Assembly: GCA_046233135.1 (NCBI GenBank)
Contig: JBJXHN010000007.1
Span: forward strand, 62,001-126,000
DNA length: 64,000 nt
DNA from: JBJXHN01 sp046233135
GTDB lineage: Bacteria > Pseudomonadota > Alphaproteobacteria > Rhodospirillales > Rhodospirillaceae
Reading direction: 5' to 3'
Positions 51,889 to 60,481 of the stretch are shown piece by piece. How positions within the stretch are numbered: the stretch's first letter is position 1; every line of letters starts with the position of its first letter. The notes under the pieces are model-generated. The model searched no databases and was not told the DNA's origin. It worked only from the letters and a program-made list of their open reading frames with translations. The translations under genes were made by a program, and so were the position numbers.

Positions 51889-52058
51889 TCCGTCGCCACG
51901 AAGCCCAGTGACATGGCGACCACCAGCAGGGCGCCGATGATGCGCGGCGGTGCGGGAACCGGCAGGTCGAACCAGCGGCATCCGGCCCCGATGACCAGGC
52001 CGAGCAGCAGGCCGGAAAGATCCGAAAGGACGACGGCGTCCGGCTGAGCGGGGGTCAT
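51861..52058 (-). CDS. XapX/DUF1427-like membrane protein, second copy
   Basis: The 65-residue protein has two membrane segments (SGLLLGLVIGAGCRWFDLPV and IIGALLVVAMSLGFVATDQV) joined by VPAPP, the XapX pattern. Its start overlaps the stop of the first copy (TGATG). XapX proteins are small inner-membrane proteins of unknown role. Confidence 0.75.
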   Translation of the reverse strand: MTPAQPDAVVLSDLSGLLLGLVIGAGCRWFDLPVPAPPRIIGALLVVAMSLGFVATDQVIGAISP

Positions 52059-52276
52059 CAGCGGTCTCCTTTGAAGCGGGGGACGGGGCCGCCGCAGTAT
52101 TTCCGGTGGCGCGCTTCCCGGCATCCGGCCAGGCGGTCCATCAGCACATATCCCAGGGTCATGGCGAAAACGACGGCGGCGCCCAGCAGGACGGGGGGAG
52201 CCGGCAGGGCGATCCCGCCGAGGCGGCAGAGAACGCCGATCAGCAGGCTGAGAAGCAAGGCGGCGGCGATTTTCAT
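52058..52276 (-). CDS. XapX/DUF1427-like membrane protein, first copy
   Basis: The 72-residue protein has the same two-helix layout (AALLLSLLIGVLCRLGGIAL, then LPAPPVLLGAAVVFAMTL) and a basic C-terminus (CREARHRKYCGG). Its ATG overlaps the transporter's stop codon, so the three genes form an operon. Confidence 0.8.
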   Translation of the reverse strand: MKIAAALLLSLLIGVLCRLGGIALPAPPVLLGAAVVFAMTLGYVLMDRLAGCREARHRKYCGGPVPRFKGDR

Positions 52277-53961
52277 GAGGGGGTCTCCGCAGGCGGATGG
52301 GCGGCGATCCAGTGGCGTACGGCCGGCGTGCCCTGGACCTGCCACCGATGAACGGCGGCTTGCAGGGCTTTGTCAGCATTGGTCACGCGGTCGTGCTGCC
52401 GCAGGTGATCGATCCATGAGGCGGTCTTGAAGGTTTCCACGAAGACGCCGTCCCGCTCCGTATCCTCGAACAGTCCCCAGTCATAGCCGCCGATGCGTCC
52501 GCGCGCCGGGGCCAGGGCGGCGATCGCGGTCAGGAACGCCCGCCGGTCCGCTGCGGCGACCTGGTATTCGATGGAAACCAGGACCGGCCCCGTGTCGGTA
52601 TCGTGGTGCGCGGAAATGACCGGGGCCGGCCAGTGCATGGACGGTGCGAGATCGAGGTCGGCTCCGGTGCCCAGCTTGAAGCGCCAGGTCAGTCCTGCCA
52701 CCAGCACGGCGCCGGCCGCTGCGGTCATCAGGGCACCCGGGATGCCGGCCAGCGTCGCCACCTGGCCCCAGATCAGGCTGCCCGCCGTCATCGATCCGAA
52801 GAAGACGGTGACGAACAGGGACAACCCCCGCGCTCGGACCCAGTCCGGCAGCGCGACCTGGGCCGAGACGTTGAGGCTGGTGAGAACGGCGATCCAGGAA
52901 ACGCCGGTCAGGAAGCCGCCGGCGGCTGCCAGGACCTGCCCCGGACCGGTGGCCATAAGGGCGAGGACTCCGGCGGTGCAGACCGTGCCGGCCAGAACCA
53001 CCCGGTCGGCCCCCAGCCGCCGGCGCAATGAACCGAGACCCAGCGCGCCGGACACCGCGCCGGCCCCGACGCAGCCCAGCAGAATGCCGTAGAACTCGGC
53101 TCCGGCGCCGATCAGGGTTCGGGTGATCAGCGGCAGCAGGGACCAGAAGGCGCTGGCGAACAGAAAGAAGCCCACGGCCCGCCACAGGGTGGCCTTCAGG
53201 GCGTCGTTATGACGGGCATGGGCCAGTCCCAGTCGGATGGCGCCGACCAGATGTTCCGGGGGCAGCCGGGGATCCGTGGTCCCGGCCGGGCGCCACCAGA
53301 GCAGGGCGGCGACGACGATCAGATAGCTGGCGGCGTTGATCAGAAACGGATAGGCCACTCCGGCGGCGGTGATGACGAAGCCGGCGACGGCCGGTCCGAT
53401 GGCCCTGCTGATATTGACGCCGACGCTGTTCATGGCCACGGCCGGCTGCAGCAGAGGCTTGGGCACCAGCGTGGGAACCAGCGCCTGCCAGGCCGGCGCG
53501 GTCAGGGCTGCCCCCAGACCCATCAGAAAGGTACAAGCCACCAGGATCACCGGTGTCGCCCGATCCGCCATCACCACCAGCCCCAGAGCCGCCGCCACCA
53601 GGGCCAGACCGATCTGGGAGACGATCAGCAGGCGGCGGCGGTCGACGATATCCGCCAGGGCACCGGCGGGCAGGGCGAACAGGAATACCGGCAAGGTGGT
53701 GGCGGTCTGGACCAGGGCGACCATGATCGGCGAGGGCGCCAGGGTGGTCATCAGCCATGACGCTCCCACGTCGTGCATCCAGCCGCCCATGTTGGACAGC
53801 ACCGTCGCCCCCCACAGGACGGCGAACACCCCGTGGCGGAACGGCGCGAAGGACGAGGGGACCGGCGGCCTGCCAGGGGTGGCAGGGTCGGGGGGGTGAT
53901 CGGTAGCGGGATTTGATCCGGGGTTTGGGCTGGGGCCGGGGTTTGGGGTTGCGGTGGTCAT
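52273..53961 (-). CDS. MFS_3-family transporter with C-terminal cytosolic domain
   Basis: The 562-residue transporter has about 12 membrane helices after a Pro-rich N-terminus, with family segments LWGATVLSNMGGWMHDVGASW and LMGLGAALTAPAWQALVPTL. A C-terminal domain of about 110 residues (VSIEYQVAAADRRAFLTAI, then YDWGLFEDTERDGVFVETF) resembles an antibiotic-monooxygenase-type ferredoxin fold, as seen in the EntS-like MFS_3 group. GGAGAAG precedes the ATG at 53961. Substrate unknown; export is probable. Confidence 0.88.
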   Translation of the reverse strand: MTTATPNPGPSPNPGSNPATDHPPDPATPGRPPVPSSFAPFRHGVFAVLWGATVLSNMGGWMHDVGASWLMTTLAPSPIMVALVQTATTLPVFLFALPAGALADIVDRRRLLIVSQIGLALVAAALGLVVMADRATPVILVACTFLMGLGAALTAPAWQALVPTLVPKPLLQPAVAMNSVGVNISRAIGPAVAGFVITAAGVAYPFLINAASYLIVVAALLWWRPAGTTDPRLPPEHLVGAIRLGLAHARHNDALKATLWRAVGFFLFASAFWSLLPLITRTLIGAGAEFYGILLGCVGAGAVSGALGLGSLRRRLGADRVVLAGTVCTAGVLALMATGPGQVLAAAGGFLTGVSWIAVLTSLNVSAQVALPDWVRARGLSLFVTVFFGSMTAGSLIWGQVATLAGIPGALMTAAAGAVLVAGLTWRFKLGTGADLDLAPSMHWPAPVISAHHDTDTGPVLVSIEYQVAAADRRAFLTAIAALAPARGRIGGYDWGLFEDTERDGVFVETFKTASWIDHLRQHDRVTNADKALQAAVHRWQVQGTPAVRHWIAAHPPAETPS

Positions 53962-53984
53962 GGTGTCTTCTCCTGCCGGACGGC

Positions 53985-55874
53985 TTAGAAGGCGAAGCAG
54001 GAACATCCCAGCGCGCCCCAGAAGGCGGAGCGGTCGGACACGGGCAGGGGCGTGGCCCAGGCGATATGGTGGGCATGGCCGTGAAGGGCGCAGTGGCTGT
54101 CACAGGCACAGGTGGAGCTGGCGGCCGGACCGGTGGCGTCCATGGAGGCCGTGGCCGAGGCTGGCCGGCCGTCGTCCGCCCGCCAGTGCCCGCCCCACAG
54201 CGCGGCCGGCGACCAGTCGGGAGACGGCGGCGGGGCGCCAGGATCCCGGTCCCGGAAAGGACCGGCGCCATAGACGACCGCTCCCCCGACCATGGTCAGC
54301 ACGGATTCGAGATGCTGAATGCGGTCGCCCGGGACGGTCATGTAGTCGTCCGACAGAACCACCAGATCCGCATAGGCCCCGGGGCGCAGGGTTCCCTTGA
54401 CGTCCTCTTCGCCGGAGAACCAGGCCGATCCCCGGGTCCACAGGGTCAGGGCCGTTTCCCGGTCCAGCCGTTCGCTTTCCCGGGTCAGGGTCAGTCCGCC
54501 CAGGGTCTTGCCCTGGGTCAGCCAGTACAGACAGACCCAGGGGTTATAGGAAGACACCCGGGTCGCATCCGTGCCGGCGCCCACGGGCAGCCCGGTGCGC
54601 AGCATGCCGGCCACCGGCGGGGTAGCTTCGGCGGCCCGGGCGCCGTAGCGGTCGACGAAATATTCCCCTTGGAAGGCCATGCGATGCTGGACGGCGATGC
54701 CGCCGCCCAGGGCCTTGATCCGTTCGATATTGCGCGGCGACACGGTTTCGGCGTGATCGATGATGAAGCGGGAGGCAAAGGGGGCGCCTCCGGTCACCCG
54801 CTCGAAGACGGTAAGGAAGCGGTCGATGGTCTCGTCATAGGTGGCGTGGATGCGGAAGGGCCATGTGTTGTCGGCCAGCAGGCGGACGATGGACTCAAGC
54901 TCGCTTTCCATCACCGGCGCCAGATCCGGCCGGGGTTCCAGGAAGTTCTCGAAGTCGGCGGCCGACCAGGTGAGGTTCTCTCCGGCCCCGTTCATGCGCA
55001 GGAAAGCATCGCCGGCACCGGGGCTGGTCATGGAAATCCAGTGTTCATAGTCGTCCCGTTCTTCGCCGGCTTTCTGGGCAAACAGGTTGTAGGCCACCCG
55101 GACGGTCAGTTTTTCTGCGGCATGGAGCTTCTGGATGATGTCGTAATCTTCCGGGTAGTTCTGATTGCCGCCACCGGCATCGATCACCGAGGTCACTCCC
55201 AGGCGGTTCAGTTCGCGCATGAAGTGGATGGTGGAATTCATCTGATCGTCCGGCGGTAGGCGCGGGCCTTTCGCCAGGGTGGCGTAAAGGATCAGGGCCG
55301 AGGGCTTGGCGATCAGCATTCCGGTCGGCATGCCGTCCGGACCCCGCTCGATCAAACCGCCCGGCGGATCGGGGGTGTCCTTGCCCATGCCGATGGCCCG
55401 CAATGCCGCGCGGTTGAGCAGGGCGCGGCCATAAAGGTGCAGGATGAACACCGGCGTGTCGGGGGCGGCGGCGTTGATTTCTTCCAGCGTCGGCATGCGC
55501 TTTTCGGCGAACTGGAATTCGGACCAGCCACCGACCACGCGGACCCATTGGGGCGCGGGGGTGCGGGCGGCCTGGGCCGCCAACAGGCGCAAGGCATCGG
55601 CCAGCGAGGGCACACCTTCCCACCGCAGCTCCAGATTATAGCTGAGGCCGCCCCGGATCAGATGGATGTGGCTATCGTTCAGGCCCGGCACCACCCGCCG
55701 GCCGCCCAGGTTCAGGTGGTCCGTATCCGGTCCGGCAAGGGCGAGGATCTCCCGGTCGGTGCCGGCTGCAAGAACCACCCCGTCGGCGAGGGCGATGGCT
55801 TCGGCGGCCGGGGTATCCCGATCCAGGGTGGTGATCAGGCCGTTGAACAGAATGGTCTCGGGATAGGATGGCAT
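53985..55874 (-). CDS. YtcJ-like metal-dependent amidohydrolase
   Basis: The 629-residue enzyme has the amidohydrolase metal motif NDSHIHL, a later metal-ligand His region (FIIDHAETVSPRNIERI) and the acid in LPVGAGTDATRV. Family members hydrolyse varied amides, and the substrate is unknown. The last 60 residues are an odd tail rich in Cys and His (STCACDSHCALHGHAHHI), possibly an extra metal site or exposed chelator. It lies before the transporter in the same direction. Confidence 0.85.
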   Translation of the reverse strand: MPSYPETILFNGLITTLDRDTPAAEAIALADGVVLAAGTDREILALAGPDTDHLNLGGRRVVPGLNDSHIHLIRGGLSYNLELRWEGVPSLADALRLLAAQAARTPAPQWVRVVGGWSEFQFAEKRMPTLEEINAAAPDTPVFILHLYGRALLNRAALRAIGMGKDTPDPPGGLIERGPDGMPTGMLIAKPSALILYATLAKGPRLPPDDQMNSTIHFMRELNRLGVTSVIDAGGGNQNYPEDYDIIQKLHAAEKLTVRVAYNLFAQKAGEERDDYEHWISMTSPGAGDAFLRMNGAGENLTWSAADFENFLEPRPDLAPVMESELESIVRLLADNTWPFRIHATYDETIDRFLTVFERVTGGAPFASRFIIDHAETVSPRNIERIKALGGGIAVQHRMAFQGEYFVDRYGARAAEATPPVAGMLRTGLPVGAGTDATRVSSYNPWVCLYWLTQGKTLGGLTLTRESERLDRETALTLWTRGSAWFSGEEDVKGTLRPGAYADLVVLSDDYMTVPGDRIQHLESVLTMVGGAVVYGAGPFRDRDPGAPPPSPDWSPAALWGGHWRADDGRPASATASMDATGPAASSTCACDSHCALHGHAHHIAWATPLPVSDRSAFWGALGCSCFAF

Positions 55875-55985
55875 GGCGGCACCTGAGCGGCGGAAACACG
55901 GGGCGAAGCAGGCCTCCCCCGGGACCAGCCGATGGTGCGGACCCGGAGGAGGGCAGAAGGAGGAGGGAGGCGGGGTGGACGTGGG

Positions 55986-56672
55986 CTATTCGGCGGCGAC
56001 CGGCGCCAGGGCTTCGTGAGAATCCTTGGTGCGCTGGGGGGCCTTGTGAACCATGGTGTAGGCGTAATCGACGCCCATGCCGTAGGCGCCGGAATGTTCC
56101 GAGACCAGCGAGATGACGGCGTCGTAGGTGTCCCGCCGCGCCCAGTCGCGCTGCCATTCCAGCATCACCTGCTGCCAGGTCACCGGCACCACGCCGGCCT
56201 GGAGCATCCGCTGCATGGCGTAGTCGTGGGCGTCCTTGGAAGTGCCGCCGGAAGCGTCGGCGACCATGTAGATTTCGTAGCCGCCTTCCAGCATCGCCGA
56301 CAGGGCGAAGGTATTGTTGCAGACCTCTGTCCACAGGCCCGACACCACGACCTTCTTCCGGCCGGTGGCCGCCAGGGCGTCCCGGACCTTCTGGTCGTCC
56401 CAGGAGTTCATGGAGGTTCGTTCCAGGACCGGCTGGCCGGGGAAGACGTCCAGCAGTTCGGGGAAGGTGTAGCCCGAGAAGCTTTCGGTCTCGACGGAGG
56501 TGATGGTGGTGGGGATGTTGAAGATCTTGGCGCCCTTGGCGAGGCCGACCACATTGTTTTTCAGGGTCTGACGGTCGATGGACTGAACGCCGAAGGCCAT
56601 CTGCGGCTGCTGGTCGATGAAGATCATCTGGCAGTTGGCGGGGGTCAGAAGGTCAAGCTTGGGCGAAGTCAT
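55986..56672 (-). CDS. isochorismatase-family hydrolase, YcaC-like
   Basis: The 228-residue protein has the Asp-Lys-Cys catalytic arrangement of cysteine hydrolases: FIDQQ (Asp), KKVVVSGLWTEVCNNTFAL (Cys) and NSWDD. The length and YcaC-like order fit octameric hydrolases of unknown physiological substrate. AAGGA precedes the ATG. It follows the receiver-hydrolase gene. Confidence 0.88.
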   Translation of the reverse strand: MTSPKLDLLTPANCQMIFIDQQPQMAFGVQSIDRQTLKNNVVGLAKGAKIFNIPTTITSVETESFSGYTFPELLDVFPGQPVLERTSMNSWDDQKVRDALAATGRKKVVVSGLWTEVCNNTFALSAMLEGGYEIYMVADASGGTSKDAHDYAMQRMLQAGVVPVTWQQVMLEWQRDWARRDTYDAVISLVSEHSGAYGMGVDYAYTMVHKAPQRTKDSHEALAPVAAE

Positions 56673-56759
56673 CGCTTTGGGTCCTTGTGTTGCAGAAAGG
56701 GTAGGAAACGCGTTGAAAGGAGTGGGGGGGGGGAGTAAAGGAGGTCGGCACCGGTCCGC

Positions 56760-57974
56760 TCAGCTCCGCAGGAAGGCGAGCAGGTCGGCGCTGATCTCGG
56801 CCCCGCTGGTCTGCGGCAGGCCATGGGAGCCGCCGGGAAAGACCTTCAGGGTGGCGTTGGGCAGCAGACGCGCGGCGGCGTGGGCAGAGGCCTTGATGGG
56901 CACCACCTGGTCGTCGTCACCATGCAGGATCAGGGTCGGGACGCCGATGCGCTTCAGGTCCTCGGTGAAGTCGGTTTCCGAGAAGGCCTTGATGCAGTCG
57001 AAGGCGTTCTTGTGGCCCGACATCATGCCCTGGAGCCAGAACGCGTCGGCCATGCCTTGCGATACCGTTGCGCCGGCGCGGTTGAAGCCGAAGAAGGGAC
57101 CGGTCGCCAGATCCCTGTAGAGCTGGGAGCGGTCCTTGATGCTGGCATCGCGGATGCCGTCGAAGACGTCGATGGGCAAACCGTCCGGATTGGCCGGGGT
57201 TTGCAGCATCAGCGGCGGGACGGCGCCCACCAGCACGGCCTTGGCGACGCGGTCGGTGCCGTGGCGCCCCATGTAGCGGGTGATCTCGCCGCCGCCGGTG
57301 GAATGGCCGACCAGGACCAGATCCCTCAGGTCCAGCGCCTCGATCAGGGTCGCCAGATCATCGGCATAGGTGTCCATGGTGTTGCCGCCCCAGGGCTGGC
57401 TCGACCGGCCGTGGCCGCGCCGGTCGTGGGCAATGGCGCGATAGCCGTGCTCGGCGACGAACAGCATCTGCGCCTCCCAGGCATCGGAGTTGAGGGGCCA
57501 GCCGTGGCTGAACAGAACGGGCTGTCCCGAACCCCAGTCCTTGTAATAGATCTCCGTACCGTCCTTGGTGACGACTGTGGGCATGATCGGATGTCCTTGG
57601 CGGGAGATGGGGGAGAGAAGGGCGAGGAGAGACAGCAGCCCCTCGCCCGTCACCGGCTTGCGGTGATAGGCAAGCAGGCCGCTCTCCAGCGCGTTCCGCC
57701 GGTCGGCATCGAACGGAGCGGCGGTCATCATGATGGTGGGGATCCGGTGGCCGAGGGCGATCACCCGCCGGTGCAGGTCCAGCCCCCCCATGCCGGGCAT
57801 GTGCGCGTCGACCAGAAGGCAGCGGGTATGGGTGGGCGCGTCGGAGGACAGGAAGGCATCGCCGCTACCGAAGGCGGCCGTGCGATAGCCCATCGCGCGT
57901 GCGAGACCGACGATCGCCGCGCGGCAGGCGTCGTCGTCGTCGATGACGACTATCAGCGATGGGGCTGTGGACAT
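56760..57974 (-). CDS. response-regulator receiver fused to haloperoxidase-like alpha/beta hydrolase
   Basis: The 404-residue frame joins two complete proteins. Residues 1-120 are a receiver with an acidic pair (VIDDDDAC), phospho-Asp in LLVDAHMPGMGG and the conserved Lys in YHRKPVTG. From about 131 (MPTVVTKDGTEIYYKDW) is a cofactor-free haloperoxidase/esterase-like hydrolase with nucleophile GHSTG, acid in HGDDDQVVP and His in GGSHGLP. AAGGAC lies nine bases before that inner ATG, so a separate hydrolase may also be made. It sits next to a FixJ-like regulator and a kinase. Confidence 0.85.
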   Translation of the reverse strand: MSTAPSLIVVIDDDDACRAAIVGLARAMGYRTAAFGSGDAFLSSDAPTHTRCLLVDAHMPGMGGLDLHRRVIALGHRIPTIMMTAAPFDADRRNALESGLLAYHRKPVTGEGLLSLLALLSPISRQGHPIMPTVVTKDGTEIYYKDWGSGQPVLFSHGWPLNSDAWEAQMLFVAEHGYRAIAHDRRGHGRSSQPWGGNTMDTYADDLATLIEALDLRDLVLVGHSTGGGEITRYMGRHGTDRVAKAVLVGAVPPLMLQTPANPDGLPIDVFDGIRDASIKDRSQLYRDLATGPFFGFNRAGATVSQGMADAFWLQGMMSGHKNAFDCIKAFSETDFTEDLKRIGVPTLILHGDDDQVVPIKASAHAAARLLPNATLKVFPGGSHGLPQTSGAEISADLLAFLRS

Positions 57975-58086
57975 CGGCACGCCTTTTCGATCCCGGGGCA
58001 GGGGTGCGATCGGGCGTGGGGTCTGTCGAGAGAGGGGTTATCCCGAGCGCCGAAATAGGATAAGAAAACGACGTCGGGGCCGACAA

Positions 58087-58728
58087 TTATGCGGGAGGAG
58101 GAGGCGACTTCGCCCTTTCGGTAAGGCGTCCCAGCCGGTCGGACAGGCGGACCAGATCGGGCAGGGTGGCCGCCCCCATCTTGCGCATGGCCTGGGCGCG
58201 GTGGGCCTTCACGGTGACTTCGCTAACCCCCAGGTCGGCGGCGATTTGCTTGTTCACCCGGCCCTCGGCGACCAGGGTCATGACTTCCCGTTCCCGCTGG
58301 GTCAGGGACTGGTGCCGGTCCCACAGGGCGCCGTCCGACAGGGCCTGGCGCCGTCCTTCCCGGTCCAGGGCGATGCCCCGGTGCACGGCATCCAGGATAT
58401 CCTGATCCCGGAACGGTTTGGTCAGGAATTCGATGGCGCCGCCCTTCATCGCCGCCACGGACATGGGGATATCGCCATGGCCGGAGATGAACACCACCGG
58501 GGGCAGGTTGCCGTTGCCGGCATAACGGGTCTGCAATTCCAGCCCGCTCAGGTCGGGCAAGCGGACATCGAGCACGAGGCAGCCGGGCAGGTCCGGCCGG
58601 TCCTGGGCGAGAAAGGCCGCAGGGGTGTCGAACAGCATGACCGCGTGCCCGACGGAGCGGAACAGGCTGCTGAGCGACTGGCGGATGGCGGGGTCGTCAT
58701 CAAGGACGAAAACGACACTGGGGTCCAT
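58087..58728 (-). CDS. FixJ/NarL-type response regulator
   Basis: The 213-residue regulator has a receiver (FVLDDD, phospho-Asp in LVLDVRLPDLSG, Lys in LTKPF) and a LuxR-type helix-turn-helix (LTQREREVMTLVAEGRVNKQ). It lies ten bases after the kinase gene and is its probable partner. It likely controls the adjacent genes. Confidence 0.92.
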   Translation of the reverse strand: MDPSVVFVLDDDPAIRQSLSSLFRSVGHAVMLFDTPAAFLAQDRPDLPGCLVLDVRLPDLSGLELQTRYAGNGNLPPVVFISGHGDIPMSVAAMKGGAIEFLTKPFRDQDILDAVHRGIALDREGRRQALSDGALWDRHQSLTQREREVMTLVAEGRVNKQIAADLGVSEVTVKAHRAQAMRKMGAATLPDLVRLSDRLGRLTERAKSPPPPA

Positions 58729-58737
58729 GGAGCGGGC

Positions 58738-60318
58738 TCATGGCTGGTGGCTGGGGGGCTTGATCGGAATGGTGATGTGAAAGATGGTTCCTTTGGGCTG
58801 GTTTGCCAACGCCCACAGCCGCCCCCCGTGGGAGTGCACGATCATCCGGCAGAGCATCAGCCCCAGCCCCATGCCGCCGGGTTTGGTGGTGCGGACCGGC
58901 TGGAAGAAGGGTTCGGGCAGCGCGGCTTCCGGGGCCAGGCCCTTGCCGCTGTCGGCCACGGAAATGCGGATCATGGTCGCCGTGTCCATGCGGGTCCGAA
59001 TGGTCAGAACGCGGGGACCGTCATTGCCATCCACCATCGCGTCCACGGCATTGGCCAGCAGGTTGGTCAGCAACTGGCGGATCTGGGTGGCATTGCCGAG
59101 CGCCGGGGGCAGGCTGGGGTCCAGGTCCCGGGTCACGGTGATCCGCGCCATGGCGGTGACGTGGTGGAAGGGCTTCAGAGCCTCGATGACTTGGGCATTG
59201 ATATCGACGGCCTCGTGGGGACCGGCTTCGCGCCGGTAGCTGGCGCGCACGCAATCGATGATCTGGCTGGAGCGATGGCCGTCGCGGGTGATGCCCCGCA
59301 GGGCCATGCGGGCTTCGTCGAGCACGGGGGGATCCCGGTCGAGCCAGCGCAGGGCGGCATCGGCGTTGGTCACCATGCTCGCCAGGGGCTGGTTGATTTC
59401 ATGGGCGATACTGGCGGAGAGGGTTTCCAGCGTGGTCAGGTGGCTTTCGCGCATGGTCTGTTCGGCCAGGACCGAGCGGGCGAGCCGGGTGTAGAGCGAG
59501 GTGGTGCCCACCAGGATGGCGATGAACACGATGCTGGCGGAAGCCAGCCCGAACACCCGGCCCGACCACCAGCCGACGCTCAGCCGTTCCGGACTGGCAT
59601 AGGCGAGCAGCACGATTTCGATCACGGCGGTGAACAGGGTCAGCATCAGCCAGATATCCAGCTGGGACTTCCGGGATCGCCAGAGCAACAGGACGGCGAA
59701 GGCGATGGTCCCCAGGGCGATGGGGGGTACGATTCCCCACAGATGCGTGGTCCGTCGGGTGTCGGCCATGAAGGCGGGCAGGCTGGATGGGTCGGTGAAG
59801 AACAGCCATGTCAGCAGAGCAGCGACGGCCAGGGTTCCGAGCGCGGCCCTCCCGGCAATCCGGGGAGAGGCCTCGTGCGGCCGAAGGGCTTGTTCGCAGC
59901 GGTCCCGAAGCAGGATGTATCCCAGAAGGAACAGGGGAAAGCCGATCCGCCGGGTGGCGGCGATCCAGGCGGTGCCTTGCAGGTCGGCAAACAGGCCGGT
60001 GCTGCCGAAGACGCCGGGGAAGGACAGCAGCCAGGGAACGATCAGCGCGGCATCCAGCAGATAGCCCATGGCGAGCAGAAGGATCGCCCGGCTGCCCTGG
60101 ATATTGAAGATGGTCACCAGAAGGAAGGACTTGGAGAGACTGAAGATCAGCGAGGCCGCGGCATAGGCGGGCAGCAGGGCTTCGGTCCCCGTGGTGGGAT
60201 TTGCCGCGTAGGGCAGGACGGCGAGGAAAGCCACCAGAAAGAGGACGGCGAGGCCGCAGGCGACGGTCATCTGCCGCCGGGTGGGGGGCAGCGACGAAAT
60301 GAGGACAGGAGGATCCAT
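58738..60318 (-). CDS. MASE4 membrane sensor histidine kinase
   Basis: The 526-residue kinase has about seven to eight N-terminal membrane helices in a MASE4-like arrangement (to about 270), then HisKA with phospho-His in SIAHEINQPLASM, and a HATPase domain (LLTNLLANAVDAM, GGMGLGLMLC). GGAGGGAG precedes the ATG. The ligand is unknown. It probably phosphorylates the FixJ-like protein and perhaps the receiver-hydrolase. Confidence 0.9.
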   Translation of the reverse strand: MDPPVLISSLPPTRRQMTVACGLAVLFLVAFLAVLPYAANPTTGTEALLPAYAAASLIFSLSKSFLLVTIFNIQGSRAILLLAMGYLLDAALIVPWLLSFPGVFGSTGLFADLQGTAWIAATRRIGFPLFLLGYILLRDRCEQALRPHEASPRIAGRAALGTLAVAALLTWLFFTDPSSLPAFMADTRRTTHLWGIVPPIALGTIAFAVLLLWRSRKSQLDIWLMLTLFTAVIEIVLLAYASPERLSVGWWSGRVFGLASASIVFIAILVGTTSLYTRLARSVLAEQTMRESHLTTLETLSASIAHEINQPLASMVTNADAALRWLDRDPPVLDEARMALRGITRDGHRSSQIIDCVRASYRREAGPHEAVDINAQVIEALKPFHHVTAMARITVTRDLDPSLPPALGNATQIRQLLTNLLANAVDAMVDGNDGPRVLTIRTRMDTATMIRISVADSGKGLAPEAALPEPFFQPVRTTKPGGMGLGLMLCRMIVHSHGGRLWALANQPKGTIFHITIPIKPPSHQP

Positions 60319-60481
60319 CGGCTCCCTCCGCGCGGCTTCGGGACAGGGCTATAGGCAGCAGCGGCTTTTGTGCACTGCGAAACGCCAAGGGCCATGCTGG
60401 GGAGATGCGCCGATCAGGAGGGATAGTCAACTGGATTCATCGGGAATGGGGGTGGGGATGTCTTCCAAGGGTGGTGCCGGC

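Noticed and set aside
57943..60354. An 803-codon + strand frame opposite the kinase and regulator
   Set aside because: It is a low-complexity Gly/Gln/His shadow of two clear signalling genes.
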